Positions 61,267 to 64,000 of a stretch of DNA of 64,000 nucleotides are shown here, piece by piece. The stretch is from Fistularia commersonii. Taxonomy: Eukaryota; Chordata; Actinopteri; Syngnathiformes; Fistulariidae. The notes beneath the pieces were generated by a model. That model saw nothing but the letters and a program-made list of their open reading frames with translations, had not been told where the DNA came from and did no database searches. A program made the translations under genes and the position numbers. Location of the stretch: positions 9,969,501 through 10,033,500 of the forward strand of contig JBBMNZ010000017.1 in NCBI GenBank assembly GCA_037954325.1, in the 5' to 3' direction. Numbering within the stretch: the first letter of the stretch is position 1; every line of letters starts with the position of its first letter.

Positions 61267-61847
61267 CAGTGGTCCCCAAACTACGGCCCGGGGGCCGGAT
61301 ACGGCCCGTCTCCACATTTTTACCGGCCCCTGAACAATACCAGAAATGCATTATGATTTTTTTTTCTGTAATCGTGACTTGTACATGCAGAGAACGTAAC
61401 CTTCTATTCCACCCTTCTGCAGTCTGTGCCTTATCTAAAACCACTCCCTCGAAAAAAAAAAAAACTCCTGGACACACCCCCGTCAAATAACACGAAATCA
61501 TGGCGAAAAGATTAAGCATGAGAAAAAGATTCAGAATGCAGGGTGTTTAACCTGCCGTGGACAAACAATTATTTTTTTGTTAAATTCAAAGAAAAGGCTG
61601 TTTGTCTTATCTGTCAAGAGATAAGACAAAAACATTATTCATTAATGATGTTATTATTTATTTTCCGATTTTTTTTTTTTTTTTCCTGTCAATATCCCAG
61701 AAAGGGTTAATTTTTGGTTAGGTGTGGCTTTCTGGAAAACAGTAAATGTTTATGTTTAGACACCTCTGCGATCGTCACACTTTTTGTCACAAACTGGAGA
61801 AGGGAAAAATCATTTGGCCACCGCAGGAAAAAGTTTGGGGACCCCTG
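61267..61847 (+). mobile_element. non-autonomous hAT element
   Basis: The 581-bp element begins CAGTGGTCCCCAAACTACGG and ends with AGTTTGGGGACCCCTG. Its terminal inverted repeats are about 16 bp. An 8-bp target duplication, ATCTAGAT at 61259-61266 and ATCTAGAC at 61848-61855 (7 of 8 identical), is diagnostic of hAT. The interior retains a trace of transposase on +: NNYFFVKFKEKAVCLICQE at about 61565-61622, the N-terminal BED-type zinc-finger segment (VCL.C). Everything after that is deleted. It ends 36 nt before the next spon1 exon. Confidence 0.9.
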
Positions 61848-61883
61848 ATCTAGACGATCTCCTCTTTGTTTTATTTCATTCAG
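61848..61883 (+). promoter_or_regulatory. splice acceptor of TSR1 exon, directly after hAT element
   Basis: Only 36 bases separate the hAT end from the exon. They comprise the target duplication and the tract 'ctcctctttgttttatttcattcag'. A consensus-like branch motif CTGAT spans the element end (CTG) and the target duplication (AT), with its A at 61848. Confidence 0.7.
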
Positions 61884-62066
61884 ATGACACTCCGGAGACG
61901 TGCATCTACTCGGGCTGGTCGCCGTGGTCGGCTTGCAGCAGTGCAACGTGCGAGAAAGGTCGCAGGATGAGGCAGAGGATGCTTAAAGCCCAGCTGGATC
62001 TCAGCATCCCCTGTCTGCACACTCAGGATTTCCAGCCTTGCATGGGCCCAGGATGCAATATCGAGG
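61884..62066 (+). CDS. spon1: F-spondin exon: first thrombospondin type-1 repeat
   Basis: This 183-nt exon follows AG at 61882-61883. The junction codon G|AT gives Asp, and it ends after one base of a codon at GAGG|gtgaga. It encodes DDTPETCIYSGWSPWSACSS, ATCEKGRRMRQRMLKAQLDL, SIPCLHTQDFQPCMGPGC and NIE. This is a complete TSR1: the W-x-x-W motif (WSPW, a C-mannosylation site), CSSATCEKG (the O-fucosylation pattern C-x3-T-C-x2-G), the basic RRMRQRM strand and six cysteines. Exon and domain boundaries coincide, as in other vertebrates. The following TSR exons are beyond the window. Confidence 0.97.
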
Positions 62067-63849
62067 GTGAGAAATCATAACCCCGCTCTCACACAGTACG
62101 CGACGAAATCTAGCTCTTCTCCAGAAGCATTTTACTTCTAATTCCGTTCATCGTCTGCACCGGCTCAATAATTCCATCTCTTTCCCGTGACATTTATGCT
62201 TACGTAAGGTTCATTTAGTCAAGATGTTCTTGTTTACCATTCAAATGTGCTGCTATTTCTGCCACTTCCTGCTTTGTTTTTGTTCCAACGCCAGGCGAAC
62301 CTCACGCGGTTGGACCACATCGTTTGGTATTTTTCATCTTCTTTATCCCCTTTCACACATGGACTGCGAATCTGGAATCAACAAGACTTTACCCAGACGG
62401 GTTGAATAATATGAGAGCAAATGTCAGATCGAATCAGAATGATTTTAATGGTCTTTAACCAGCTAAATCCCCAGAACAAAGTCAGTGTTAGCGCCGATCC
62501 AGCCATTGCAGGTCTTTCCTGTGCTGCTGTGTGAAACGTGGCGATGAACCTTTTATTCATCCTTGATGAAAAGTGATGAAGTGTTGTGATAAATAATCAA
62601 GCGTCTGTCGTGTGTTTTTATTTTGAATAATGACACTGTGTCCGCCGCCACTGCGCCACGCTCGATTTGCCCCGTGCAAACCGACGTGGCCATAGCTAAA
62701 ACCACACCTTTTCAAGCAGAGGGGGGAGGAGAAACCCAACCAAAACACTGCTGACATATGCAAGCAGAGCTTCTGGTGGAATCTAGAATGCTGATAGGAG
62801 AAGGGTTTGGAGCCGTGGTCATTTGAAGTAAAATCGGAAAGAAACTGAAAGCAACATTTAAAAATGTCAATCACAGCCAATCCGGTAAAAAACATTTAAA
62901 TGCAAGTCGGTCGTTTCCCAACTTTTACTGTTCTAAAGCCAGAGTTTCAGAATTTCCAGTTACAGAATTTGTTTTTCTCGGTTTGTTTTTTTTGTTTATC
63001 TGAAATGAGCTGTTGTCGTGATAGCCATTCACCGGGAATCTGCTAAAAAGAGAAATGGCACCTTTGCTCTAGTACCTCATGCTTCCAGACTCCTGCTGGT
63101 GTATTCTGAAATAGCACCACATGTAAAACACTATTTATACACTAGTTCCTACACTATTCAAAGCATCATCATTGTGCACTGAAATATAGCAAACTAGTTA
63201 GTTTGACAACATGTCGCTGTCCCATCATCAGACGTTAACGTTACTCTGCGGTTATGTAAGCCTATTCATTTTCATTTTTTTTTTGCCGAATCCGAATGAT
63301 TTAAATCGTAAGCCGATTCAATAATGTGGCACAGAACAGCAGAGCGGAGAAGGATTTTGTTTAAACAAATTTCATTTCTTAAAAGCTCCCGACGGCTGTG
63401 CAGGAGAGGACTCTTGAGTCAGTTACAGCGGTGAGCACGATCCATCCCGATTCTTCTTGTTTACTTTTAATTTTACATTGCACAAGTATTTTTACTCTCT
63501 TCTTTCATTGCCAAGCAACCGCCGTCCTGTGCAGCGAGTGTCTTATCAGACCGAAGCTGTGTTAAAATATTCCTCGTGGAGCGCGAATGATGAGAAAATG
63601 GTGCAAACATCAGTGTGTTTGCAACCTGCATACCTGGGGAGTATTTTATGGATTTTCCTTGCTGCATGTTCAGCAGTACTTCTCGTCACAGACGCAGGCA
63701 ACATGTGGGGATGCAACGACTCAGATGTTGGTTTGATGTGTCCTGCCCTGAAGACGTTTGTGGAATAAAGTAAGGATAAATATGGTAAACTGTTGTCTTG
63801 ATGTAACCATCAAGCTGTATTAACAGATGAATCTTTATATAAACTCCTC
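62067..63849. other. intron after TSR1, no gene seen
   Basis: Donor GAGG|gtgaga. No TSR2 exon is found before the window ends. Open stretches at 62557-62895 (minus) and 63457-63768 (plus) show no family resemblance. Confidence 0.7.
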
Positions 63850-63965
63850 ATGGCAAGTCGGTGTGCGCTTCGGCTTTTCGGGTTCTCCAGTTTCGTCCTT
63901 CGATTCCAAAAACATGCAGGAGGTTAATAGAAGGCTGTACATAGGTGTGGATAAGAGAGTCTTTG
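63850..63965 (+). repeat. teleost interspersed repeat, copy A6 (diverged fragment)
   Basis: Short copy with 'cgggttctccagtttcgtcc', 'cgattccaaaaacatgcagg' and 'aggttaatagaaggctgtac'. The upstream and downstream parts are diverged; it runs towards the window edge. Confidence 0.6.
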
Positions 63966-64000
63966 GTTCTCTCTCTATTTGTGCCCGTCTGGCTGCTAAG

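Larger units (their letters stand above)
1..64000 (+). other. spon1: spon1 (F-spondin) transcription unit, internal part
   Basis: The whole window is the interior of one gene on the + strand. Eight exons join without a stop or frameshift and follow vertebrate F-spondin in order: end of reeler domain, spondin-N domain, linker, TSR1. F-spondin is a secreted extracellular-matrix glycoprotein, known from the floor plate, that guides axons and binds APP and lipoprotein receptors (family knowledge). No start codon exon, promoter, stop codon or polyadenylation site of the gene is in the window. Zebrafish has spon1a and spon1b; the a/b assignment is not decidable here. The span is a gene body, so most of it is intron. 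Confidence 0.93.

Noticed and set aside
61784..62080. Alternative start codon upstream of the TSR1 exon
   Set aside because: The open frame simply runs from the hAT element through the acceptor into the exon; F-spondin homology begins exactly at the splice site.
62067..64000. TSR2 exon of spon1
   Set aside because: No WSxW / CSxxCG-type segment flanked by splice sites is present in the last 2 kb.

Overview
The window looks like a teleost fish genome and lies entirely inside one protein-coding gene on the + strand: spon1, which encodes F-spondin (spondin 1). Eight internal exons can be read at 7005-7078, 7934-8056, 9060-9208, 49830-49894, 52996-53197, 58158-58298, 58841-58916 and 61884-62066. 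Joined, they give one uninterrupted reading frame of about 337 codons. All introns are GT-AG and all exon phases agree. The peptide runs from the end of the reeler domain, through the whole spondin-N domain and a short acidic linker, to the first thrombospondin type-1 repeat. The 5' exons (signal peptide, most of the reeler domain) must lie left of the window, and the exons for TSR2-TSR6 to the right. I cannot tell from the sequence whether this is the spon1a or spon1b paralogue.

The rest is intron and transposable-element debris. From left to right: an intron of more than 7 kb with one teleost repeat (about 5735-6083); three exons within 2.2 kb; a 40.6-kb intron (9209-49829); then five exons within 12.3 kb separated by introns of 0.5-5 kb. 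The big intron holds an L2-type tail, two related TIR elements in opposite orientation, a decayed LINE at 24.8-25.3 kb, several copies of a teleost interspersed repeat (one split by a TIR element), AAT and CT tracts, and a LINE fragment near 47.5 kb. It ends in a 70-nt CT-rich acceptor. The downstream introns hold an L2-like 3' end and a Rex3-like RT fragment (50.6-52.15 kb), a 288-bp MITE with long TIRs (53.8 kb), a decayed LINE C-terminus (56.4-57.2 kb), a piggyBac-type MITE with TTAA target duplications (60.8 kb), and an hAT element (61.27-61.85 kb). The hAT element ends only 36 nt upstream of the TSR1 exon.

Teleost origin is inferred from F-spondin exons with vertebrate-type structure together with Rex3-like LINEs, L2 tails and fish-type repeats. 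I see no other convincing protein-coding gene, tRNA or rRNA gene, CRISPR array or promoter. I also found no evidence for a wholly new system. The most interesting points are the transposon next to the TSR1 acceptor, nested insertions, and two coding-like or unassigned patches inside introns.
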